This document shows, piece by piece, positions 1 to 5,088 of a stretch of 10,904 nucleotides of DNA. Source of the stretch: Clostridiales bacterium UBA929 (GTDB taxonomy: Bacteria > Bacillota > Clostridia > Oscillospirales > UBA929); contig DBDP01000025.1 in assembly GCA_002293625.1 (NCBI GenBank), positions 1 through 10,904 on the forward strand. Reading direction: 5' to 3'. The notes under the pieces were generated by a model, which worked only from the letters and a program-made list of their open reading frames with translations, was not told where the DNA came from and made no database searches. The first letter of the stretch is position 1. Every line of letters starts with the position of its first letter. The translations under genes and the position numbers were made by a program.

Positions 1-36
1 GACTTTACTTGGCAGGTTTTAATAGTATCGACTGAC

Positions 37-57
37 GATGCGCCGGGTCGACGCACC
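37..57 (-). repeat. short palindromic repeat (GGTGCG...CGCA type) downstream of the XRE gene
   Basis: Read on the minus strand this 21-bp unit folds into an 8-bp stem with a 5-nt loop, using two G-U pairs. The same fold on the plus strand would have mismatches, so the structure is better as RNA from the XRE-gene transcript. It matches the 21-bp palindrome at 3767-3787 at 18 of 21 positions, so the two belong to one interspersed family. It starts about 8 nt after the XRE stop codon. No U-tract follows, so I do not call it an intrinsic terminator, although it could stabilise the mRNA 3' end. Confidence 0.5.
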
Positions 58-65
58 CTGCTTCA

Positions 66-746
66 CTATTGCGGCAGCTTTTTCGCCGCGCGGTCGCCGG
101 CTTGGTGCGCGAGGGTGAGAAGGCTGCGAACCAATTGCGGGTATTCTTTGGCGAGCGTATTGTTGGAGATGCCGGGCAGTTGGGGAGGGTCTTTTTTCTG
201 GTGCAGGATCGCGAGGATCCGCGCCTCGCTCTGCGCCATATCCGATTCGGAAGCGGGACCGTAGGCACAGCTTGGCGCGGAGAAAAACCCCTGCTCCTCC
301 GAGCCCGACAGTGAATAGAAGTGACGGAACATCTTGTAAACCGCGCCCCCGAAATAGTTTGTCAGTTCGGTAGCCAACGCCGTGCTGCCGGAACGCCCCG
401 CGAGGTCGAACAGCACGCTGATGGAGTTGATAACCATCTTGCGCCCCAGCATGGAGGATACCGAAGCGCGACCGAGGCGGTTTTGCTTATCCTCCTGTGC
501 GTCATACACCGTTTCGGGATCAAAAGCCGCGCCGTCGCGCACCAGCGTCCGCCCCAATATGTAGTCGGAGGAGACGCCGTAAAAGTCGCAGGCGCGGGTG
601 ATGAACGGCAGCCCCGGCTCCCGCGCGCCCGTTTCATAATGGCTCAGCAATGCTTGAGATATGCCTAAAGCCTCAGCCGCTTTGCGCTGGCTGAGACATC
701 TTTCTTTCCGTAAAAACGCCAAAACACGTGAAAAATCGGTCGCCAT
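66..746 (-). CDS. XRE-family helix-turn-helix transcriptional regulator
   Basis: A 226-residue protein with an N-terminal XRE/Cro-type HTH at about residues 7-66: Q20 with the AAEALG helix, the IS-LLS-YE recognition region (residues 29-38), and a YILGR ending typical of this fold. Residues ~70-226 form a mostly helical C-terminal region that I do not recognise. It has no membrane segment or known ligand-binding motif, and may serve oligomerisation or sensing. The ATG start is supported by a strong Shine-Dalgarno (GAGGAGG, minus strand, 762-756) 9 nt upstream, behind a near-consensus promoter. The gene is divergent from the PduL-type gene, so it may control that gene or itself; this is inferred from position only. 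The HTH assignment is secure, while targets and signal are unknown. Confidence 0.9.
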   Translation of the reverse strand: MATDFSRVLAFLRKERCLSQRKAAEALGISQALLSHYETGAREPGLPFITRACDFYGVSSDYILGRTLVRDGAAFDPETVYDAQEDKQNRLGRASVSSMLGRKMVINSISVLFDLAGRSGSTALATELTNYFGGAVYKMFRHFYSLSGSEEQGFFSAPSCAYGPASESDMAQSEARILAILHQKKDPPQLPGISNNTLAKEYPQLVRSLLTLAHQAGDRAAKKLPQ

Positions 747-776
747 TCAATACGTCCTCCTCAAAACAATAGGTAT

Positions 777-805
777 ATTATAAGAGGTGAATAACGGAAA
801 GTAAA
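777..805 (-). promoter_or_regulatory. sigma-A-like promoter for the XRE regulator
   Basis: On the minus strand a TTTACT -35 box (805-800) is followed by a 17-bp spacer and a perfect TATAAT -10 box (782-777). The -10 box lies about 30 bp upstream of the regulator's ATG, leaving a short leader that contains the GAGGAGG ribosome-binding site. Box quality and spacing make this the best promoter in the window. Confidence 0.72.
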
Positions 806-827
806 GAAAAATTTTACGCATTTTTGC

Positions 828-929
828 CGAAACGCGGCGAACATTCCGCCGCCTGACAGGCGGCATCCCCATCCAACGGGAAGGGGATCGTCGGGGACGC
901 GCGAAACGGCGGCGAACGGAGTTCGCGCC
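828..929. repeat. GC-rich block of hairpins between two divergent promoters
   Basis: About 100 bp packed with inverted repeats. A 7-bp stem with a 3-nt loop sits at 848-864 (GCCGCCT / AGGCGGC). A 6-bp stem ATCCCC / GGGGAT spans 865-888. A 9-bp stem with one bulged G sits at 908-929, its core being GCGAAC / GTTCGC. A near-duplicate of CGAAACG(G)CGGCGAAC occurs at both edges of the block (about 829-843 and 902-917). Neither flanking promoter would transcribe it, because it lies upstream of both. It looks like an inserted intergenic repeat unit rather than a leader or attenuator. No protein-coding signal is convincing. Confidence 0.45.
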
Positions 930-930
930 A

Positions 931-948
931 ATGCAAATATAGTTGCAT
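931..948. promoter_or_regulatory. palindrome over the -35 box of the pduL promoter, possible operator
   Basis: ATGCAA and TTGCAT form a perfect 6-bp inverted repeat separated by 6 bp (ATATAG). The right arm coincides exactly with the -35 hexamer of the pduL promoter. A bound dimeric regulator would block RNA polymerase there. The neighbouring XRE protein is the natural candidate, but I see no second copy near its own promoter, so the link is speculative. Confidence 0.4.
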
Positions 949-971
949 GTTTAGGCTGTTTATGATAAAAT
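943..971 (+). promoter_or_regulatory. sigma-A-like promoter for the PduL-type gene
   Basis: TTGCAT (943-948), a 17-bp spacer, then TAAAAT (966-971) preceded by TG at 963-964 as in an extended -10 box. Transcription would start near 978, about 34 nt before the ATG. No equally good promoter is visible directly before glgB, so this one could also supply the glycogen genes by readthrough; that last point is inference. Confidence 0.65.
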
Positions 972-1011
972 GAAACCAAGATATCGAATGTGTAATATTT
1001 GAGGTGCCGTA

Positions 1012-1614
1012 ATGTCAGATCACCCCACCCCCGGTCAAGCCCGCAAGGTCTTGGTCGAAGGTTCCGCCCGCCATGTCCACTTGAAGCACGAAGACGTTGA
1101 AACCCTGTTTGGAAAAGGCTTTACGCTCCACAAAGCGCGGGCGCTGCTTCAGCCCGGAGAGTTCTTAACCGAGGAAAAAGTTACCTTGACGGGACCGCGC
1201 GGCTCTATCGAGAGGGTCTCTGTTTTGGGACCCGAGCGGAAGGCCACGCAGGCGGAGATTTCCTTTACAGACGCCCGCATACTGGGGCTGAAACCGCCGA
1301 TACGCTTGAGTGGGGACGTCGCGGGTTCCGCGCCGATACGCCTGACGGGACCGGCCGGAAGCGTTGAGCTGACCGAAGGCTGCATGATCGCAAAGCGCCA
1401 TCTGCACATTATCCCTGCCGACGCCGAGGCGTTCGGGATCGCCGGGCGCGAAACGGTACAGGTCAAGGTGGGCGGGGAACGCGGGTTGATCTTTGACGAG
1501 GTCGCGGTGCGTGTTTCGGAGAACTTCTACACCGAGGTTCACCTTGACTACGACGAAATGAACGCCGCCGGTCTTTCGGGCGAGGTTTACGGGGAAATAA
1601 TAGAAGCTCTGTAA
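1012..1614 (+). CDS. pduL: PduL-type phosphate acyltransferase (phosphotransacylase)
   Basis: A 200-residue protein of the PduL family, which transfers an acyl group between CoA and phosphate (acetyl- or propanoyl-CoA to acyl phosphate). It is unrelated in fold to the Pta family. The family's metal-binding histidines are visible: RHVHL (H21, H23), RHLHI (H130, H132) and a C-terminal EVHLD (H177). Between them is the family-typical stretch KATQAEIS and the GGERGLIFD loop. The N-terminus reaches the first His motif within 20 residues, which leaves little room for the encapsulation helix of microcompartment-targeted PduL, and no shell or diol-dehydratase gene is nearby. A cytosolic role in acetate/ATP fermentation, with an acetate kinase encoded elsewhere, is inferred. 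The ATG has GAGGTG at 1001-1006 as ribosome-binding site. The stop codon lies inside the left arm of a structured repeat. Confidence 0.92.
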   Translation: MSDHPTPGQARKVLVEGSARHVHLKHEDVETLFGKGFTLHKARALLQPGEFLTEEKVTLTGPRGSIERVSVLGPERKATQAEISFTDARILGLKPPIRLSGDVAGSAPIRLTGPAGSVELTEGCMIAKRHLHIIPADAEAFGIAGRETVQVKVGGERGLIFDEVAVRVSENFYTEVHLDYDEMNAAGLSGEVYGEIIEAL

Positions 1615-1645
1615 AACTCCATGTTCGCCGCAGGCGAACGAGCGC
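1604..1645 (+). repeat. 42-bp direct repeat, copy 1 (contains the pduL stop codon)
   Basis: Positions 1604-1645 are identical to 1719-1760. The identity starts inside the last codons of the PduL-type gene (1604-1614) and ends within the left part of the structured 100-bp element. Because the second copy also carries the gene's terminal bases, a local 115-bp tandem duplication followed by decay of the second unit explains the pair better than two independent insertions. Confidence 0.85.
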
Positions 1646-1706
1646 AATGCTCGCGAGCAGGCGGCTATGCCGCGGTGTCGCGAGCTGGAGCGGGGAGTTT
1701 TCAGAG
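1607..1706 (+). repeat. structured 100-bp intergenic element, copy 1
   Basis: The ends are complementary: CTCTG-t-AAAACTCC (1607-1620) pairs with GGAGTTTTCAGAG (1694-1706), 13 pairs with one bulged T. Inside are two hairpins. The first is GTTCGCC / GGCGAAC with a 3-nt loop (1623-1639). The second is GCTCGCGA / TCGCGAGC (1649-1656 / 1678-1685), enclosing a smaller GCGGC-TAT-GCCGC stem (1661-1673). The overall shape is a three-way junction. The same architecture, length and spacing recur at 6217-6316. The element overlaps the pduL stop codon and has no T-tract after its closing stem, so it is not an ordinary terminator. No ORF within it is credible. I do not recognise the family. Confidence 0.75.
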
Positions 1707-1718
1707 TGACAAAGAAAA

Positions 1719-1760
1719 AAGCTCTGTAAAACTCCATGTTCGCCGCAGGCGAACGAGCGC
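1719..1760 (+). repeat. 42-bp direct repeat, copy 2 (truncated structured element)
   Basis: This is an exact copy of 1604-1645 that keeps the left arm and the first hairpin of the structured element and then breaks off at 1761. There the sequence switches to a GTAGGGCGCGCC motif resembling the other repeat family. Lacking its right half, it cannot form the closing stem by itself, though its left arm could compete for the right arm of copy 1 at 1694-1706. Confidence 0.8.
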
Positions 1761-1761
1761 T

Positions 1762-1776
1762 GTAGGGCGCGCCGTT
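1762..1776 (+). repeat. possible fragment of the GTAGGG repeat family
   Basis: GTAGGGCGCGCCGTT begins exactly where the 42-bp duplicate ends and resembles the outer end of the composite repeat at 3763-3831. It is short, so the relationship is only suggestive. The junction would be explained by a repeat inserting into, or recombining with, the duplicated element. Confidence 0.3.
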
Positions 1777-1841
1777 GGTTCTCAATTCTATCATAGCGAA
1801 CCGTCAGCTTTGAATCCTGTCAAGAGAAAGGCTGTGAGCGT

Positions 1842-3737
1842 ATGTCCGGGAAAACACAAACGATTGACGTGGATAACCATCTGTATTTATTCCATGAGGG
1901 CAGCGATTGCCGGGCATATGAGTTTATGGGCGCGCATTTGGAAACGCGCGGCGGCGAGGACGGCGCGGTGTTTCGCGTATGGGCTCCCGACGCGAAAAGC
2001 GTGTCGGTAATCGGCGAATTTAACAAGTGGGCGCACGGAACAAGCCCGATGGAGCGCGTATCGGTCGGCATCTGGGAGCGGTTTATGCCGGGAGTCACCG
2101 AATATACTTCCTATAAGTATGCCGTGGAAGGGCGCGACGGTATTACGCGCGAAAAAAGCGACCCCTATGCCTTCCACGCCGAGGTGCGCCCCAAGACGGC
2201 TTCGAAGGTTTACGAACTGGACGGCTTCGAGTGGGGAGACGCCGACTGGTTGGCGGCGCGCGCGGCACCGTATGACCGCCCGCTCAATATCTACGAGCTT
2301 CATTTGGGCTCTTGGAGACGGGGCGAAGACGACCGGCTGCTGTCGTATACCGAGCTTGCGCAGCAGCTTGTTCCGTACGTAAAGGAAATGGGCTATACAC
2401 ACATAGAGCTGATGCCGGTTATGGAGCATCCCTTCGACGGTTCGTGGGGGTATCAGGTGACAGGGTATTTCGCCGCCACAAGCCGTTACGGAACCCCGAA
2501 GGATTTGATGGGGCTGATTGACCTCTGCCATCAGTCGGGCGTGGGTGTGATTCTGGACTGGGTTCCCGCGCACTTCCCAAAGGACGGGCACGGCTTGATC
2601 GACTTCGACGGCGGCTGCTGTTACGAATACGCCGACCCCGCCCGCCGGGAGCATCCCGACTGGGGTACCCGCATCTTCGATTACGGGCGCAACGAGACGC
2701 GTTCGTTTTTAATGTCCTCGGCGATGTTTTGGCTGGACGTGTTCCACGCGGACGGGTTGCGGGTTGACGCCGTGGCCAGTATGCTCTACCTCGACTACGG
2801 CAAAAGCGGTGGGGGACCGCGCAACCTGTACGGCGGGCGCGAGAATTTGGAAGCGCTTTCGTTCCTGCGTAAGACGAACGAGCAGATTTTTGCGGCTTTT
2901 CCCAACGCCCTGATGATTGCCGAGGAGTCCACGGCGTGGCCGATGGTAACCAAACCCGCCTATATGGGCGGCTTGGGCTTCAACTTCAAATGGAACATGG
3001 GCTGGATGAACGACACCCTTTCTTATATCAAACTAGACCCGATCTTCCGGCAGTACAACCACAACAAAATGACGTTCTCAATGATGTACGCCTTCTCGGA
3101 AAACTTTGTCCTGCCGCTGTCCCACGACGAGGTGGTACACGGCAAATGCTCCCTTGTGGAAAAAATGCCGGGGTATTACGTGGACAAGTTCGCGGGTCTG
3201 CGCGTCTATCTTGCTTATATGATCGCGCATCCGGGCAAGAAGCTGACCTTTATGGGCACCGACTTCGCGCAGTTTATCGAGTGGAACAGCGAGCAGAGCT
3301 TGGACTGGCACTTGCTGGAGTACGACATGCACAAAAAGCACCGCGAATTCGTAAAAGAGCTGAATATGCTCTATCTGCGGTACGCGGGTTTTTGGGAGAT
3401 CGAGGACTCTTGGGACGGCTTCACATGGATTACACCCGGCGACTATCAGGGCAATACCCTCGCGTTTGTCCGTTCCGCGAAGCCCGATACGCCGAACGGA
3501 CAGCCTGTGATCTGCGTATTCAACTTCTCCCCTGTCAACCGCGAGGGATACCGTTTGCCGCTGCCGGGCGCGGGCGCGTATCAAGAGATTCTGAACACCA
3601 ACGAGGATCGCTTCGGAGGGTTCGGACAGACGAACGGAACGCTTACCGCTGAAAATGTACCCTGCGGTCAAATGCAATGGTCGGTGCAACTAACCCTGCC
3701 GCCCTACGGCGCGGTGTTTTTAACAGTTAACAGTTAA
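1842..3737 (+). CDS. glgB: 1,4-alpha-glucan branching enzyme GlgB
   Basis: A 631-residue GH13 enzyme that cuts alpha-1,4-glucan chains and re-attaches them by alpha-1,6 bonds, giving glycogen its branches. Domains in order: a CBM48-type beta-sandwich (about 30-125; VFRVWAPDAK, GEFNKW), the catalytic barrel (about 140-510) and a C-terminal all-beta domain. The signature IYELHLGSW and the catalytic trio are present: nucleophile D309 in GLRVDAV, acid/base E361 in MIAEES, and D429 in LSHDEVVHGK. Length matches the short bacterial GlgB without an extra N-terminal module. The ATG has AAAGG at 1827-1831, 10 nt upstream. It is the first gene of a glgBCDAP cluster and lies 227 bp after the PduL-type gene; I see no convincing promoter in that gap. 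The last codons and the stop fall in a TTAACAG tandem repeat. Confidence 0.97.
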   Translation: MSGKTQTIDVDNHLYLFHEGSDCRAYEFMGAHLETRGGEDGAVFRVWAPDAKSVSVIGEFNKWAHGTSPMERVSVGIWERFMPGVTEYTSYKYAVEGRDGITREKSDPYAFHAEVRPKTASKVYELDGFEWGDADWLAARAAPYDRPLNIYELHLGSWRRGEDDRLLSYTELAQQLVPYVKEMGYTHIELMPVMEHPFDGSWGYQVTGYFAATSRYGTPKDLMGLIDLCHQSGVGVILDWVPAHFPKDGHGLIDFDGGCCYEYADPARREHPDWGTRIFDYGRNETRSFLMSSAMFWLDVFHADGLRVDAVASMLYLDYGKSGGGPRNLYGGRENLEALSFLRKTNEQIFAAFPNALMIAEESTAWPMVTKPAYMGGLGFNFKWNMGWMNDTLSYIKLDPIFRQYNHNKMTFSMMYAFSENFVLPLSHDEVVHGKCSLVEKMPGYYVDKFAGLRVYLAYMIAHPGKKLTFMGTDFAQFIEWNSEQSLDWHLLEYDMHKKHREFVKELNMLYLRYAGFWEIEDSWDGFTWITPGDYQGNTLAFVRSAKPDTPNGQPVICVFNFSPVNREGYRLPLPGAGAYQEILNTNEDRFGGFGQTNGTLTAENVPCGQMQWSVQLTLPPYGAVFLTVNS

Positions 3738-3739
3738 CA
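3720..3739 (+). repeat. TTAACAG tandem repeat spanning the glgB stop codon
   Basis: Two full units and most of a third unit of the 7-bp motif TTAACAG. The unit length is not a multiple of three, so only the third unit places TAA in the glgB frame (3735-3737). Loss of one unit would remove this stop codon. Confidence 0.7.
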
Positions 3740-3762
3740 ACGGAGACGGGGCTACGCAACGA

Positions 3763-3831
3763 GTAGGGTGCGCCGACTCGGCGCACCGTTGCGGATCCAA
3801 AGACGTACGGACGCGCAATGCGCGCCCCTAC
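3763..3831. repeat. composite GTAGGG-type palindromic repeat between glgB and glgC
   Basis: Two hairpin units face each other. Unit one has a perfect 10-bp palindrome with a 1-nt centre at 3767-3787 (GGTGCGCCGA / TCGGCGCACC). Unit two, in the opposite orientation, contains CGCGC-AAT-GCGCG within 3810-3828. The outer ends are inverted copies of GTAGGG (3763-3768) and CCCTAC (3826-3831), so the 69-bp block resembles a small mobile repeat with terminal inverted repeats. Unit one is related to 37-57. It fills most of the 139-bp glgB-glgC gap. Without a U-tract it is unlikely to be a strong intrinsic terminator, but as RNA it could cause partial termination or stabilise glgB mRNA. Confidence 0.55.
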
Positions 3832-3863
3832 AGGAAAAACCTAACAATCAACCGATATATTTT

Positions 3864-3870
3864 GGAGAGG
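3864..3870 (+). promoter_or_regulatory. ribosome-binding site that fixes the glgC start
   Basis: GGAGAGG sits 6 nt before the ATG at 3877. An in-frame TTG at 3862 would overlap this site and add five residues before the conserved N-terminus, so the ATG is the better start. Confidence 0.75.
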
Positions 3871-3876
3871 GTGCGA

Positions 3877-5073
3877 ATGAAAAAAGACTGTATCGCCATG
3901 CTGCTCGCCGGCGGACAGGGAAGCCGCCTGTATGTACTCACCACCAATGTGGCGAAGCCCGCCGTACCGTTCGGCGGGAAGTTTCGCCTGATTGACTTCC
4001 CCCTTTCCAACTGCACCAACTCCGGCATAGACACGGTCGGCGTGCTGACGCAGTATCAGCCGCACGAGCTGAACGCCTACATAGGTTCGGGGCAGCCGTG
4101 GGACCTTGACCGCCTGGAGGGCGGGGTACATATCCTGCCTCCGTATATCAAGGGAAAAGAGGGGACATGGTATAAGGGTACGGCCAACGCCATATACCAA
4201 AACATCTCCTTTATAGAGAATTACAACCCCGAGTATGTGCTGGTTTTGGGCGGCGACCACATCTACAAGATGGATTATTCCAAGATGTTGGCGCAGCATA
4301 AGAAAACGCAGGCCGACTGCACGATTGCCGTGATCGAGGTTTCCGAAGAGGAAGCCACCCGCATGGGTATCATGAGCGCAGACGAAGACGGCGTTATCTA
4401 TGAGTTTGAGGAGAAACCGGCTAAACCCAAGAGTACGCTCGCCTCAATGGGTATTTATATCTTCACTTGGAAAAAGCTCAAGGACTACCTGATTGCCGAT
4501 GAGAACGACAAAAAGAGCAAGAACGATTTCGGTTCCAACGTGATTCCGGCGATGCTCGCCGACGGGCAGAAGATGATGGTTCACCGCTTTGAAGGCTACT
4601 GGCGCGATGTGGGTACCATCAACAGCCTTTGGGACGCCAATATGGATATGCTGTCGGGCAAGGAAATCAACCTCTCCAACCCATCGTGGCGCATATACGC
4701 CCGTAACCCCGCCTCCCCCCCACACTATATCGGCGACAACGCGGTCGTTTCCCATAGCCTCGTGACCGAAGGCTGTGAAGTGTACGGAGGGGTTTACAAC
4801 TCGGTGCTGTTCAACGATGTCACGGTTGAGCAGGGCGCGTTCGTGGAGTATTCGATCATTATGCCGGGCGCCGTGATTGAGCGCGGCGCGATCATAAAAT
4901 ACGCCATCATCGCCGAAGGCGCGCGGGTAAAATCCGGTGCGAAGGTCGGCGCGAAGCCGGGCGAACTAAACGATCTCGATCAATGGGGCGTCGCGGTAAT
5001 CGCTTCCGGCGTAACAATCGGTCCCGGCAAAATCGTCGGCGCGCGGGAAATGGCCGACGCGGATCTGGTGTAG
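3877..5073 (+). CDS. glgC: glucose-1-phosphate adenylyltransferase, catalytic subunit GlgC
   Basis: A 398-residue ADP-glucose pyrophosphorylase: glucose-1-phosphate + ATP gives ADP-glucose + PPi, the committed step of glycogen synthesis. The nucleotidyltransferase domain (about 1-245) carries the glycine-rich LLAGGQGSRL loop, KPAVPFGGKFR, GTANAIYQN, the metal-binding aspartate D127 in VLGGDHIYK, EEKP and the sugar-phosphate signature GYWRDVGTI. The C-terminal part (about 275-398) has the hexapeptide-type left-handed beta-helix repeats usual for this family. All catalytic landmarks are intact, in contrast to the next gene. Its stop codon TAG is embedded in the ribosome-binding site of glgD, so translation of the two subunits is probably coupled. 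Confidence 0.97.
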   Translation: MKKDCIAMLLAGGQGSRLYVLTTNVAKPAVPFGGKFRLIDFPLSNCTNSGIDTVGVLTQYQPHELNAYIGSGQPWDLDRLEGGVHILPPYIKGKEGTWYKGTANAIYQNISFIENYNPEYVLVLGGDHIYKMDYSKMLAQHKKTQADCTIAVIEVSEEEATRMGIMSADEDGVIYEFEEKPAKPKSTLASMGIYIFTWKKLKDYLIADENDKKSKNDFGSNVIPAMLADGQKMMVHRFEGYWRDVGTINSLWDANMDMLSGKEINLSNPSWRIYARNPASPPHYIGDNAVVSHSLVTEGCEVYGGVYNSVLFNDVTVEQGAFVEYSIIMPGAVIERGAIIKYAIIAEGARVKSGAKVGAKPGELNDLDQWGVAVIASGVTIGPGKIVGAREMADADLV

Positions 5074-5078
5074 GAGGG
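5072..5078 (+). promoter_or_regulatory. glgD ribosome-binding site overlapping the glgC stop codon
   Basis: AGGAGGG overlaps the TAG stop of glgC (5071-5073) and lies 10 nt before the glgD ATG. Ribosomes finishing glgC would uncover or directly use this site, which fits matched production of two subunits of one complex. Confidence 0.75.
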
Positions 5079-5088
5079 ATACGACGAT

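Noticed and set aside
761..979. 72-residue minus-strand open frame in the XRE-pduL gap
   Set aside because: It spans the XRE promoter, the hairpin block and the pduL -10 region, has no ribosome-binding site, and its composition follows the repeats.
1607..1706. Intrinsic terminator for the PduL-type gene
   Set aside because: The closing stem is followed by GTGACAAAG..., not a T-run, and the arm includes the stop codon, so it does not have terminator form.
1706..1734. glgB promoter candidate GTGACA ... TAAAAC within the repeat
   Set aside because: The spacing is only 15 bp with a weak -10 box, and the -10 lies inside the duplicated element arm. Too weak to annotate.
1604..1760. Possible minimal CRISPR array (42-bp exact repeats with a 73-nt spacer)
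   Set aside because: Only two copies, the repeat overlaps a coding end, the 'spacer' is the rest of the structured element, and no cas genes are near.
1165..1794. 209-residue minus-strand open frame opposite the PduL-type gene and the repeat region
   Set aside because: It is antisense to a clearly homologous gene and has no recognisable motif. It is open only because of GC-rich codon structure.
3768..3995. 75-residue plus-strand open frame across the composite repeat and the glgC start
   Set aside because: It is out of frame with glgC, begins in a palindromic repeat and shows no family features.
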